A stretch of DNA of 16,552 nt from Gemmatimonadales bacterium (GCA_030601605.1 JAUVTI010000028.1:1-16552), one strand, 5' to 3'; shown: positions 7,400 through 15,336, counted from the stretch's first letter. Notes: generated from the letters alone by a model not told the origin. Translations and numbers: made by a program.

Positions 7400-8563
7400 A
7401 TGACCGAGCGCGTCACCGTCACCCCCCGGGGCGCCGCCCGCCTGCGCGGCGGCCACCCATGGGTATATCGCAGCGACATCGACAGCGAGCCCGATTCCGG
7501 GGCTGGCATCGTGCGCGTGACCGACCCGCGTGGTCGCGCAATGGGGCGTGCTCTGTGGAGTCCCGCCTCCGAGATCCGCCTGCGGCTGCTCACACACGAG
7601 GACGAGGACATCGACGCGGCGTGGTGGCGGGCGCGTGTCGCGGCGGCCGCAGAGCGACGCCTGGCGCTGGACATCGACGCCACGGCCTACCGCGTGGTGC
7701 ACGCCGAGGGCGACGGCCTGCCGTCCCTCATCGTGGACCGCTACGGCGATTTCGCCGTCGTTCAGCTGCTCTCGGCCGGGCTCGAGTCGGCGCGGGAAGC
7801 GGTGCTCGCGGCCATCGAGGGCGTCCTGGGGCCGAAGGGAGTCCTGCTGCGCAACGACGCGTCGGTGCGCAAGCACGAGGCGTTGCCGCTCGAGGTGGTG
7901 GAGGTCGCCGGCACCGTGCCGGAAGCGATCGAGGTGCGCGAGGGGAGCGTGGCGTACAGCGTGGCTCTCCGGACCGGGCAGAAGACCGGCGCGTTTCTGG
8001 ACCAGCGCACGAACCACCTGCTGATGGGGGAGTTGGCGCGCGGCAGCGCGCTGGACGTCTTCACGTACCACGGGCTCTTTGCGCTCCACATGGCACGCGG
8101 CGCGTCAAGCGTGCGCGCGGTCGACTCGAGTGCGCCGGCGCTCGAAGTGGCCCGTGGCAACGCCGGCCTGAACGATTGTGGCAATGTCGAGTGGTTGGAG
8201 GGGAACGCGTTCGACGTGCTGCGCGACCTGCAGTCGTCAGGTGAGCAATTCGAGACGATAGTCCTGGATCCTCCGGCCTTCGCCAAGCGCAAGGACGCAC
8301 TGCCGCGCGCGCTGGCGGGGTACAAGGAGATCAACCTCCGCGCCATGCGCCTGCTGGCCCCGGGAGGACTCCTGCTCACGTGCTCCTGCTCGTTCCACGT
8401 GAGCCGCGCCCTCTTCATGGACATGCTGCAGGCGGCGGCCGCAGACAGCGGCCGCCGCATAGTGCTGGAGCGCCCCGTGGGACAGAGCCCCGATCACCCC
8501 CAGGTGCTCACGATCCCCGAGACCAGCTACCTCAAGGGCGCGCTGCTGCGCGCGGCCGACTAG
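7400..8563 (+). CDS. class I rRNA large-subunit methyltransferase, RlmI/YccW family
   Basis: A 387-residue cytoplasmic enzyme. The N-terminus (residues 5-60; VTVTPRGAARLRGGHPWVY, VTDPRGRAMGRALWSP) is the PUA-like RNA-binding domain typical of the RlmI group. A middle domain contains EGDGLPSLIVDRYGDFAVVQ. The Rossmann domain begins with TGQKTGAFLDQR (192-203); motif I is LDVFTYHGLFALH (218-230), where most relatives have a second Gly at the Leu. Asp242 ends strand 2, DPPAFAK at 290-296 is motif IV and CSCS at 328-331 carries the likely catalytic Cys. RlmI makes m5C1962 in 23S rRNA; the exact site here is inferred. The TAG stop lies in a CTAG shared with the stop of the convergent hydrolase. 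Confidence 0.9.
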   Translation: MTERVTVTPRGAARLRGGHPWVYRSDIDSEPDSGAGIVRVTDPRGRAMGRALWSPASEIRLRLLTHEDEDIDAAWWRARVAAAAERRLALDIDATAYRVVHAEGDGLPSLIVDRYGDFAVVQLLSAGLESAREAVLAAIEGVLGPKGVLLRNDASVRKHEALPLEVVEVAGTVPEAIEVREGSVAYSVALRTGQKTGAFLDQRTNHLLMGELARGSALDVFTYHGLFALHMARGASSVRAVDSSAPALEVARGNAGLNDCGNVEWLEGNAFDVLRDLQSSGEQFETIVLDPPAFAKRKDALPRALAGYKEINLRAMRLLAPGGLLLTCSCSFHVSRALFMDMLQAAAADSGRRIVLERPVGQSPDHPQVLTIPETSYLKGALLRAAD

Positions 8564-10134
8564 GGCAGCGTCGCCATCCAGGCGACCAGCGCCCCCCCCG
8601 GCGCCGAGGCGATGCCGAGCGAGGGGTCGGTGTACTGAGCAGTCTGTGACGCCAGATCCGGGTTCGGGGCGTGCTTGAAGGTGTGGTTCGTCTCGGGGAT
8701 GATCACGAGGGTGGCGTCGGGCCGCGCCTCGTGCAGCAGCTCGGCGTCTCGCACTCCGATCTGAACGTCCGTCTCACCCTGCACGATCAGCACCGGCACG
8801 GGCGCGCTCGCCACCTCCGCCTGCGGGTCGTACTCGACGGCCGTCTGCATGAAGAGCCGGTTCACCGGAACGAACAGGGCCTGGATGCTCTGCGGCACGT
8901 CCCCCGGGTCCTCCCCGGCGAGGTAGCGGGCCATCGCGTCGTCGTCCACCGCCATTGTCTCCTCGTCCAGTTGCCTGCCGAGCTGCCCGCGCAGCACGTC
9001 GAGGAACGGTCGCCCCATTCCGGCCAGCAGCGCGATTCCGGACACCGCTGCGCCTCGGTTGGCCGCCCGAACGGCCAGCCCGGCCCCCTCACTGTGACCC
9101 AGGATGACGACGCTCGAGAAGCGACCGTCCGCCCGCACCGCGTCCACGGCCGCGATCACGTCCTCCGCGAAGTCGTCGAAGGTGGTGCTGGACATGTCCA
9201 CGGACCCGGCCGTGGCTCCCAGAACACGCTTGTCGTAGCGCAGCGTGGCAATTCCCCGCTCGGCGAGGCGCCATGCGAGTTGCGCGTACGTGTCGGTCTG
9301 GACCCCGAGTATCGCGGTGCCGTTCCGGTCGGTGGGGCCGGAGCCGGCCACGATCACCGCCACGGGCACCGGAGCGGCGGCGGCGGTCGGCAGCGCGAGC
9401 GTACCCTCGAGCCTGAGATCACCGCTCGGGAACGTGAACACCGACTCACCGACACCCTCCGGCGGCTCGGGCCTCGACGGCTCCGCGACAGCCGCTTCGA
9501 TGTCGATGCTCTCGGTCCACTCGGAGGTCACGTTCTGCGCAGGGACCTCCGCCCACAGCAGCCATCCCGATTCGGAGAGCCGCACGTTCATCGTCACTCC
9601 GGCCAGGTCGATCACTCCCTCGGCGCCCGTGAGCTCGACTGCCACCGGCACGACGACCGCCCCACCGGGCATCCACAGGTTGAACGTCTGGCGCCCGCCC
9701 GCCGCGCGGTCGGAGCGCAGCAGGACCACCGCGAGGTGGGCATTGGAGAGGTTGCGGAACACCGAGTACGGCCGGGTGAGGGGAGTGGCTCCCGATTGAG
9801 CACCAGCCCCCGACACCTCCCAGTGCGCCGAGTCCGCGAACGTGACGGAGAGCGTCTGGAACGGCACGGAATCCGAGCCGAGTCGGCCGGTGGCCACGTA
9901 CTCAGTGGGAGAGAGCGCGTCGTCGTACACGGTGCGCCCCCCGATCACGAGCTGCCGCGCCGTGATGAGCATGGAGGTGGTGAGAACGGTGCCGTCGAAG
10001 GCGTACGTCTCACGCACTATCTCGTTCGCGCCCTGGCGCACGACGTACGCGCCGTTCGAGACCGTCTGCGCACCGAGCACCGGCGGCAGCGCGACCACAC
10101 AGCAGGCCATCCAGGCGATTCCTCCCATCCTCAT
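8560..10134 (-). CDS. secreted alpha/beta hydrolase
   Basis: A 524-residue protein with a Sec signal peptide (hydrophobic IAWMACCVVALPPVLGA, cut probably after GAQ). Residues about 25-225 form a beta-rich N-terminal domain with no motif I recognise. Residues about 230-524 are an alpha/beta hydrolase: the oxyanion strand VAVIVAGSGPTDRNG (259-272), LRYDKRVLG, the nucleophile elbow GHSEG with Ser348, the acid GETDVQ with Asp456 and the His in NHTFKH (484 or 488). This resembles the dienelactone hydrolase/YitV-like secreted esterase-peptidase group; the substrate is unknown. The ATG at 10134 has a perfect GGAGG (10145-10141) six nt upstream. The stop overlaps that of the convergent methyltransferase. 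Confidence 0.88.
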   Translation of the reverse strand: MRMGGIAWMACCVVALPPVLGAQTVSNGAYVVRQGANEIVRETYAFDGTVLTTSMLITARQLVIGGRTVYDDALSPTEYVATGRLGSDSVPFQTLSVTFADSAHWEVSGAGAQSGATPLTRPYSVFRNLSNAHLAVVLLRSDRAAGGRQTFNLWMPGGAVVVPVAVELTGAEGVIDLAGVTMNVRLSESGWLLWAEVPAQNVTSEWTESIDIEAAVAEPSRPEPPEGVGESVFTFPSGDLRLEGTLALPTAAAAPVPVAVIVAGSGPTDRNGTAILGVQTDTYAQLAWRLAERGIATLRYDKRVLGATAGSVDMSSTTFDDFAEDVIAAVDAVRADGRFSSVVILGHSEGAGLAVRAANRGAAVSGIALLAGMGRPFLDVLRGQLGRQLDEETMAVDDDAMARYLAGEDPGDVPQSIQALFVPVNRLFMQTAVEYDPQAEVASAPVPVLIVQGETDVQIGVRDAELLHEARPDATLVIIPETNHTFKHAPNPDLASQTAQYTDPSLGIASAPGGALVAWMATLP

Positions 10135-10140
10135 GATCTT

Positions 10141-10145
10141 CCTCC
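10141..10145 (-). promoter_or_regulatory. ribosome binding site of the secreted hydrolase
   Basis: A perfect GGAGG on the minus strand, 6 nt before the ATG at 10134, fixes the start at the beginning of the signal peptide. Confidence 0.65.
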
Positions 10146-10229
10146 CCGTCCGTTCGTGTCCACCGCGTCCCCGGTGACTTCATAGAGTCTGAATATCGCC
10201 AATTTCGAGGTTGACAGCCGAGAGGGCCA

Positions 10230-11123
10230 TTGCAAGCTTGCAGCATGCCGCCCGACCGCGCGGTCGCGCGTGACCGCAATACGAAGATCCAGCGTGTACT
10301 CCTCGGCCTCCTCGTCGCCAATCTCGGTGTCGTGGGGGCCAAGTTCGTGATCGGGATGCGCACGGGTTCCCTCGGTGTGTTGGGCGACGCCGTGCACGCG
10401 GCGGTGGACGCCAGGAACGACGTCCTGGGGCTGACCGTGATGTGGTTCGCGGCCCGCGAGCCGGACGAGGACCACCCGTACGGACACGAGAAGTTCGAGA
10501 CGCTCGGGGCGCTGGCTATCGTGGTGTTCCTGTCGATCACCGGGTTCGAGCTCATGAAGGGAGCGATCAACCGACTCGGCGCTGGGCCGGCACCACTGCA
10601 AATCAGCGCCCTCGAGTTCGCGGTGCTCCTGGGCACCCTCGTGGTCAACACCGTGGTCACGGTATACGAGACGCGGCGCGGGCGGGAACTGAACTCCGAT
10701 ATCCTGCTGGCCGACTCCGCGCACACCCGCGCGGACGTGTTCATAACCATCGGCGTGCTCGTGGGAGTCCTCGCTACTCAGGCCGGGCTCTGGTGGGTAG
10801 ACTCGATCGTGGCGCTGCTGGTCGCCGGTGTTATCGTGATACTGGCGTACAGCATCGTGGCGCGCTCGCTGCCGGTGCTGGTGGACCAGCCAGTGGCACC
10901 GGCCGCAGAGATACAGCGGGTCGCGGAGTCGGTCGACGGCGTGGTGACCGCCTACGACATACGGTCGCGCGGCGCCAGCGATCGCCGCTTCGCGGAGCTG
11001 ACGATAGCAGTCAAGGGCGACGCCACCGTCGAGTCGAGCCACCACCTGGCCGACGTCGTGGAGATGCGCCTGCGGAAACAGCTTGAGTTCCAGGAGGTCG
11101 TGGTACACATCGAGCCATGCTGA
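10230..11123 (+). CDS. cation diffusion facilitator (zinc-type efflux transporter)
   Basis: A 297-residue inner-membrane transporter with about six hydrophobic helices followed by a ferredoxin-like cytoplasmic domain from about 208. The two halves of the metal site are visible: HAAVD (His56, Asp60) in helix 2 and HTRAD (His165, Asp169) in helix 5. This HD/HD set is that of zinc-transporting members, while YiiP has DD/HD. The family signature EPDEDHPYGHEKFETLGAL follows helix 2. The TTG at 10230 is taken as start because AGAGGG lies 4 nt before it; an ATG at 10245 without a Shine-Dalgarno is the alternative. It diverges from the hydrolase with 95 nt between them and overlaps the next gene by 7 nt, so the two are probably co-transcribed. 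Confidence 0.92.
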   Translation: MQACSMPPDRAVARDRNTKIQRVLLGLLVANLGVVGAKFVIGMRTGSLGVLGDAVHAAVDARNDVLGLTVMWFAAREPDEDHPYGHEKFETLGALAIVVFLSITGFELMKGAINRLGAGPAPLQISALEFAVLLGTLVVNTVVTVYETRRGRELNSDILLADSAHTRADVFITIGVLVGVLATQAGLWWVDSIVALLVAGVIVILAYSIVARSLPVLVDQPVAPAAEIQRVAESVDGVVTAYDIRSRGASDRRFAELTIAVKGDATVESSHHLADVVEMRLRKQLEFQEVVVHIEPC

Positions 11124-11926
11124 CAGCCTCACAACCACGTCGCCGCCCCAGCCGCCGGCAACGGTCGCTGCGCCAGGAGTATGAGGAGTTCCTCCTCGAG
11201 CGCATCGAGGAGTTCAAGCAGCAGCTGTCTCGTGAGGAGCTCCTGGCGATCGCCGACGAGGCCGTGTACGAGCTCGAAGTGGACACCCGCGAGCAGCTCG
11301 TGCTCACCGAGGTGCTCGTGCTCGAGCACGTGGACCGGCTGATCTCCAGGCGGCTCAACCTGCCCTCGTTCCGGCGCTGGAAGGACAAGCACCGCAAGCT
11401 GCGGCACGCGCAGCAGGAGCCCACGCACTGGGGTCTGGACTCCGACACGCCGCTCGCGGGGCTGGCCGAGGAGCTGGACGGCGAGGGCGACGCGCTCGTT
11501 GTCGGGGTGGCCGCGGCGCCCGCCGCCTACTTCCTGTCCGCACACGAGTGGCCGGTCGTGTTCATCGATCAGGAGCTGGCGGTCGTCGAGTCGGTGGAGA
11601 CGCGGGCGGCCGCGGAGGCCCTGGCGTCACGGTTCCACGCCCTGGTCGTGGGCCTGGGCACCTGGTTCCCGCCCGTTCATCCAGCGCTGACCGTGCTCGA
11701 CCCGGTGACGCTGAGCCGGCTGGACGCTCCTGCGCGCGGCAAGTTCCTGGATTCGCTGATAGCTGCGACCCGGGGGGGCGGCGTGCACTTCATATTGCCG
11801 GCCCACCAATCACCCAACGAGCTCACGCTCGGCCCCGAGACGCTCACATCGCACTACACAGGCTGGCACGTCGAGCGGGGACACTCCCGCGCCGGCCTCC
11901 GCTGGATCCTGGCCGTCAAAGGTTGA
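11117..11926 (+). CDS. hypothetical protein, possible degenerate Rossmann/methyltransferase fold
   Basis: A 269-residue soluble protein I cannot assign. Residues 1-20 are strongly basic (PRRRPSRRQR). Residues 20-100 are helical and charged (EYEEFLLERIEEFKQQLSRE, LVLTEVLVLEHVDRLIS) and end in a basic patch (FRRWKDKHRKLRH). From about 104 the pattern of strands resembles a class I methyltransferase: ALVVGVAAAP (where motif I would be, but without GxGxG), VVFIDQELAVVESVE (an acidic residue ending strand 2), ALVVGLGTWF, then a helix and GGGVHFILP as strand 5, and a final LRWILAVKG. The SAM-binding loop looks lost, so catalysis is doubtful. The ATG overlaps the end of the CDF gene by 7 nt, arguing for co-expression. 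A structure-based search would decide the fold. Confidence 0.75.
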   Translation: MLTASQPRRRPSRRQRSLRQEYEEFLLERIEEFKQQLSREELLAIADEAVYELEVDTREQLVLTEVLVLEHVDRLISRRLNLPSFRRWKDKHRKLRHAQQEPTHWGLDSDTPLAGLAEELDGEGDALVVGVAAAPAAYFLSAHEWPVVFIDQELAVVESVETRAAAEALASRFHALVVGLGTWFPPVHPALTVLDPVTLSRLDAPARGKFLDSLIAATRGGGVHFILPAHQSPNELTLGPETLTSHYTGWHVERGHSRAGLRWILAVKG

Positions 11927-11935
11927 ACCCGGAAA

Positions 11936-11972
11936 CGTTGCGGGGCCGGCAGCGTGCCGGCCCCTTGCAACG
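11936..11972. terminator. bidirectional hairpin terminator between convergent genes
   Basis: A perfect 10-bp stem GGGGCCGGCA/TGCCGGCCCC with a GCG loop is extended by CGTTGC/GCAACG after a TT bulge, 16 base pairs in all. It starts 9 nt after the stop at 11926 and ends 2 nt before the stop of the lysine-rich gene on the other strand. The plus strand continues with GTTTACTTCTTC and the minus strand with TTTCC, so it can serve both transcripts, with modest U-tracts. Confidence 0.7.
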
Positions 11973-11974
11973 GT

Positions 11975-12097
11975 TTACTTCTTCTTCTTGCGCGCTACCT
12001 TCTTCTTCTTCGTGGCGCGCTTCTTCTTGGTCGCGCGCTTCTTGGTTGAGCGCTTGGCGGCCTTCTTCTTCTTGGTCGCCCGCTTTTTCTTAGCCAT
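11975..12097 (-). CDS. 40-residue lysine-rich, histone H1 tail-like basic protein
   Basis: The peptide has 21 Lys and 5 Arg in 40 residues, with no acidic or aromatic residue. It is built from repeats of RATKKK (at 6, 21 and 27), with a variant RSTKK at 16, and ends in four Lys. I set the start at the ATG at 12097, preceded by a perfect GGAGG with a 4-nt gap; the frame stays open further upstream but without a matching signal. Such sequences resemble bacterial histone H1-like proteins (AlgP or Hc1-type tails) that bind DNA or RNA non-specifically, and short basic C-terminal tails of larger proteins; here the tail stands alone. It is followed by the strong hairpin at 11936-11972. Nucleic-acid binding is inferred from composition. 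Confidence 0.7.
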   Translation of the reverse strand: MAKKKRATKKKKAAKRSTKKRATKKKRATKKKKVARKKKK

Positions 12098-12101
12098 GTG
12101 G

Positions 12102-12106
12102 CCTCC
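12102..12106 (-). promoter_or_regulatory. ribosome binding site of the lysine-rich gene
   Basis: A perfect GGAGG on the minus strand, 4 nt before the ATG at 12097. It supports a 40-residue product rather than the 72-residue open frame that begins at 12193. Confidence 0.65.
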
Positions 12107-12211
12107 GTCAGTGTGAGTGATTGCCCGCCCCGAGAGGCGAACGGTAGTCGAGCGGCGTTCGCAACCGCTCCCAACGCGCTCCGCTCCGCTCATCCTGCAG
12201 AACGCACATCG

Positions 12212-13558
12212 TCATACGGCATCCGAGTTGGACGTGAAGTTGAAATCCCGCACCACCATCGGCGGGACCACAACGGCCCTTCCGAGCCCCCCTGACTCGG
12301 ATGCCACCACCCGCTCCGCCGCCCCCATCGCAACTATGTTGCCGAGCATCTCCACGATGCTCTGGTTGAATCGCAGGTTCTTGACCGCCCGAGTGACCTG
12401 CCCGTTCTCGATCAGATACGTGCCGTCGCGCGTGAGCCCCGTGTACACCATCGTGCGGGGATCGACCCCGCGGATGTACCAGAACCGCGTGACCAGGATC
12501 CCGCTCTCCACCCCGCTCACCAGATCCAGCGCGGTGCCGCTTCCGCCTTCCAGCTTGAGCCCGCCGCCGAAAGGCACGGACTGTGTCTGCTGGCGCTGGG
12601 CCCAGTAGCGGCTGTAGGCCAGGTTCCTGAGCACTCCGTTCTCGAACCAGACCGTGCGGCCGATGGGCTCACCCTCATCCGTGAACGGACGCTCGAGCAG
12701 ATCCGGATCCTGTGGGTCCGAATACAGCGTGACCTGCTCGTCCACGATCCGGTCGCCTATGCTGTTCCCGCCGCCCGGGCGAGAGAACGCCGACCGCCCC
12801 TCGTCCGCGGCTCGAGCGCTGAGTCCGTAGGCCAGCAACTGAACCAGGTTGCCGACGGCCGTGGGCTCGAGCACCACCGTGTACGGAGCCGGCTGCACCG
12901 CCACCGCCTGCACGCTCCGGAGCGCCTTGCGGCTGGCCCGCTCAGCGAGCTCCGCCGGGGGCGTCATTCGCGTCCAGTCGTTGTGCGTCGTGCCCGACCA
13001 TCCGGAGCCGTCACCGCCCCGGGTGCGGACGGTGGTCGTGAACGACGCCAGCGTGGAGCGCTCGTAGGCGAACAGCCCGTTCGAGTTCGCGACGGCCGTG
13101 CTGCGAGCGATGCGCCGAAGGAATCCGGTGCCTACCAAGCCCGCCGCCTCTGCGGCGTCCGCTGCCGTCTTCACCACTACCGCTCGCGATTCCGAGTCCA
13201 GATCCTTCGTACTGTCAAAGAACGCCGGCACCATCCGGTACGACTCCGGACCAAGGAGCGGCATCTGCTCCGGGTCCTCGGGCGCGAGTCCAGCCAGTTG
13301 CTCCGCCTTGCGGACCGCTGCTGCGATCCCGGCCCGGTCCAGCGCGTTGAAGCGCACCGATGCGCTGCGGCGCCCGAACCGCGCCGTCAGGGTCACCTGT
13401 GTATCCTCTACCGCACCGGCCGTCGTGATCTGGTTCACGGCGAACCGGGTGTTTCCGTCCAGGCCGGACTCGACCCGAACCTCAACTTCGTCGGCCGTGC
13501 CGGCGGCAATCACCCGCTCACACAGTTGGCGCGCTTCCGCTTCGGTCAGGATCGACAC
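12212..13558 (-). CDS. TldE/PmbA-type subunit of the TldD/TldE metalloprotease
   Basis: A 448-residue member of the TldD/PmbA family, close to the E. coli TldE length (450). Family features include the N-terminal alpha/beta region (EVEVRVESGLDGNTRFAVNQ), the middle YTVVLEPTAVGNLVQLLAYGLSARAADEGRSAF block, and the C-terminal GVDPRTMVYTGLTRDGTYLIENGQVTRAVKNLRFNQS. The HExxxH zinc motif is absent, the hallmark of the non-catalytic TldE half. The start is a GTG at 13558 with no strong Shine-Dalgarno, 14 nt after the tldD stop, so the two form an operon. It has no signal peptide, unlike its partner. In E. coli the TldD/TldE heterodimer degrades unfolded peptides and matures microcin B17. Which peptides are handled here is unknown. 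Confidence 0.9.
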   Translation of the reverse strand: MSILTEAEARQLCERVIAAGTADEVEVRVESGLDGNTRFAVNQITTAGAVEDTQVTLTARFGRRSASVRFNALDRAGIAAAVRKAEQLAGLAPEDPEQMPLLGPESYRMVPAFFDSTKDLDSESRAVVVKTAADAAEAAGLVGTGFLRRIARSTAVANSNGLFAYERSTLASFTTTVRTRGGDGSGWSGTTHNDWTRMTPPAELAERASRKALRSVQAVAVQPAPYTVVLEPTAVGNLVQLLAYGLSARAADEGRSAFSRPGGGNSIGDRIVDEQVTLYSDPQDPDLLERPFTDEGEPIGRTVWFENGVLRNLAYSRYWAQRQQTQSVPFGGGLKLEGGSGTALDLVSGVESGILVTRFWYIRGVDPRTMVYTGLTRDGTYLIENGQVTRAVKNLRFNQSIVEMLGNIVAMGAAERVVASESGGLGRAVVVPPMVVRDFNFTSNSDAV

Positions 13559-13572
13559 GTTGCGCCGCCAGC

Positions 13573-15174
13573 CTACCCGCGCGCTGTGGTATTGATCACG
13601 GACACACCGCCGAACCGAGCAGCCGGACAGCCGTGGCTGACCGGGTTCGACTGCGCCGGCTGTCCCTTGCCGTCGTAGAACGTCCCGCCGAGCTGGTAGC
13701 TGCGCCTACCTCCAAGCATGTCCAGCGAGTTCCAGAACTCGGGTGTCCGTCCCTGGTACGCAACGTCCTTGAGCATTCCGCCCACGACACCGTTGCGGAT
13801 TTCATAGAACACCTGCCCGCCAAACTGGAAGTTGAGGCGCTGCTGGTCGATGCTGTACGAGCCGCGCCCCTTTATCAGGATCCCACGCTCGGTGGCGGCT
13901 ATCAGATCGTCGATGACGTAGTCGTCGTGTCCGGGCAGCAGCGAGACATTGGGCATCCGCTGGAACTGGACCCGATCCCAGGACTGGGCGAATGAACAGC
14001 CGTGCGAGTGGTGCACACCCGTGTGCTCGGAGATCCAGTGCACCTGCTCGCGAGTGGTCTGGTAGTCGACGAACACGCCGTCGCGAATGATCGACCAGCT
14101 GTCGGCCGGAACGCCCTCGTCGTCCCAACCCACCGTGGCCAGCGCGCCGCGCTGGGTCCGGTCGGCCAGCACGTTCATGATCTCGGGCCCGTAGCGGAAC
14201 TTCCCCAGCACCTGCTCCGGCGGGGCCAGAAACGACGTTCCCGCATAGTTGGCCTCGAAGCCCAACGCGCGATCCAGTTCCGTGGGATGCCCGATACTCT
14301 CGTGGATCGTGAGGAACAGATGCGATGGGTCCAGAATCAGATCGTAGTCGCCGGGATCGACCGGAGTCGCCGTGAGCTTCTGCACGGCCTCCTCAGCCCA
14401 CTCACCCGCGCGCTCCCCGAGCCGGGCTGCCTGCACGTGCTCATAGCCCAGCCCCATCGGCGCCACCTCGGCCGAGGACCTGGACTGGAAATCCGCGTAG
14501 TCGGACGCCACGGCGGTGACCGTGAGGGTCGGCCACGTGCGATACAGCGTCTGCTCGATCACGCTCCCGTCGGTAGACGCCAAGGTCGTCTGCAGCCGAA
14601 CGAACGCCATCGAGGACGTCACGAACCGCGCGCCCGGCACTCTGAGCGCCTCGGCGTTGGCGGCGAGCAGCAGGTCGACCTTCTCCTCCAGGGAGACGGC
14701 GAAGGGGTCTATCCCGATCGGCGTGTGCCATTCGCCGTTGGGGTCGGGATCCACGGGCGCGAGCTGCACCGGATCGCGGACCGCAGCCGAGTTTCCGCGC
14801 GCCTGGTCGCCAGCGGCGCGTGCCAGGCGCACCACATCAGACCTTTCCAGCGTGCGAGCGGCCACGAATCCCCATGCTCCGCCCACCAGCGCGCGCACCG
14901 CGATTCCAATCGACTCGTCGTCGCGGAGATCGGTGACCCGCTCCTCTCGCGTGCCGATCCGCTGGTCTCTCACCTGCATCACCCGCGCATCCACGTACGA
15001 CGCGCCGGCGGTGCTCGCCGCGTCGAGCGCGAGCATACAGAGTTCCTTGTGCCGTGAATCAGCTGGGGGGCCTGGCGCGGAAGGAGATGCGAATAACTCG
15101 CCGGACCGAGGGGCGGCGAGTGCAGCGGCTGCGAGCGAGGCGCTTGTTACGAACTCGCGTCGCGTTACCGACAT
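13573..15174 (-). CDS. Tat-exported TldD-type zinc metalloprotease subunit
   Basis: A 533-residue protein, longer than E. coli TldD (481) mainly because of an N-terminal Tat signal: TRREFV with twin Arg at 5-6, then a weakly hydrophobic SASLAAAALAA stretch. The zinc motif HESIGH (HExxxH) is at 291-296 with Glu292 as catalytic base. Other family blocks are LALDAASTAGASYVDARV (48-65), GIAVRALVGGAWGFVA (90-105) and DDYVIDDLIAATERGILIKGRG (417-438). The C-terminal loop where E. coli TldD has its Cys ligand (CGKxGQ) reads DGKGQP here (501-506), with a Cys at 516 (SHGCP) that may replace it. It is the first gene of the operon with the TldE-type subunit. Periplasmic or extracytoplasmic location is predicted from the signal. 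Confidence 0.92.
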   Translation of the reverse strand: MSVTRREFVTSASLAAAALAAPRSGELFASPSAPGPPADSRHKELCMLALDAASTAGASYVDARVMQVRDQRIGTREERVTDLRDDESIGIAVRALVGGAWGFVAARTLERSDVVRLARAAGDQARGNSAAVRDPVQLAPVDPDPNGEWHTPIGIDPFAVSLEEKVDLLLAANAEALRVPGARFVTSSMAFVRLQTTLASTDGSVIEQTLYRTWPTLTVTAVASDYADFQSRSSAEVAPMGLGYEHVQAARLGERAGEWAEEAVQKLTATPVDPGDYDLILDPSHLFLTIHESIGHPTELDRALGFEANYAGTSFLAPPEQVLGKFRYGPEIMNVLADRTQRGALATVGWDDEGVPADSWSIIRDGVFVDYQTTREQVHWISEHTGVHHSHGCSFAQSWDRVQFQRMPNVSLLPGHDDYVIDDLIAATERGILIKGRGSYSIDQQRLNFQFGGQVFYEIRNGVVGGMLKDVAYQGRTPEFWNSLDMLGGRRSYQLGGTFYDGKGQPAQSNPVSHGCPAARFGGVSVINTTARG

Positions 15175-15210
15175 CCGTGGCGCTCTGCTGGGCGCGATGG
15201 CACGGAAACG

Positions 15211-15239
15211 AATATTGTGATTGCCGTGCGATCACGCAA
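15211..15239 (-). promoter_or_regulatory. sigma70-like promoter candidate of the tldD/tldE operon
   Basis: The minus strand has TTGCGT (15239-15234), a 17-nt spacer and AATATT (15216-15211). Transcription would begin near 15204, about 30 nt before the tldD ATG. Both elements are partial matches. Confidence 0.4.
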
Positions 15240-15336
15240 TAGTTTTTTCGATCGGATCTCATGATCAGACACGGACTTGCGGGCAGTCGGACGATCGCGC
15301 AACGTCGAACTCACACTCTCACGATGGTCTCGAACC

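Noticed and set aside
8671..10185. 504-codon open frame opposite the secreted hydrolase
   Set aside because: Composition is dominated by Arg, His and Gly with no motif, while the minus strand shows a full catalytic triad and a perfect ribosome site.
10211..10216. Perfect TTGACA just upstream of the CDF gene
   Set aside because: No -10 element at 16-18 nt (AAGCTT at 17), and such a promoter would start inside the gene.
12098..12193. Longer 72-residue form of the lysine-rich protein
   Set aside because: The extra N-terminal part is of ordinary antisense-like composition and lacks a ribosome site, while the inner ATG has a perfect GGAGG.
14002..15057. 351-codon open frame opposite tldD
   Set aside because: Antisense shadow; the minus strand carries HExxxH and the Tat signal.
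15240..15336. Promoter for the SDR gene in the run with TTTTTT and the palindromic TGATCA
   Set aside because: No pair of -35/-10 elements with sensible spacing could be found; the promoter is probably there but not identifiable by eye.
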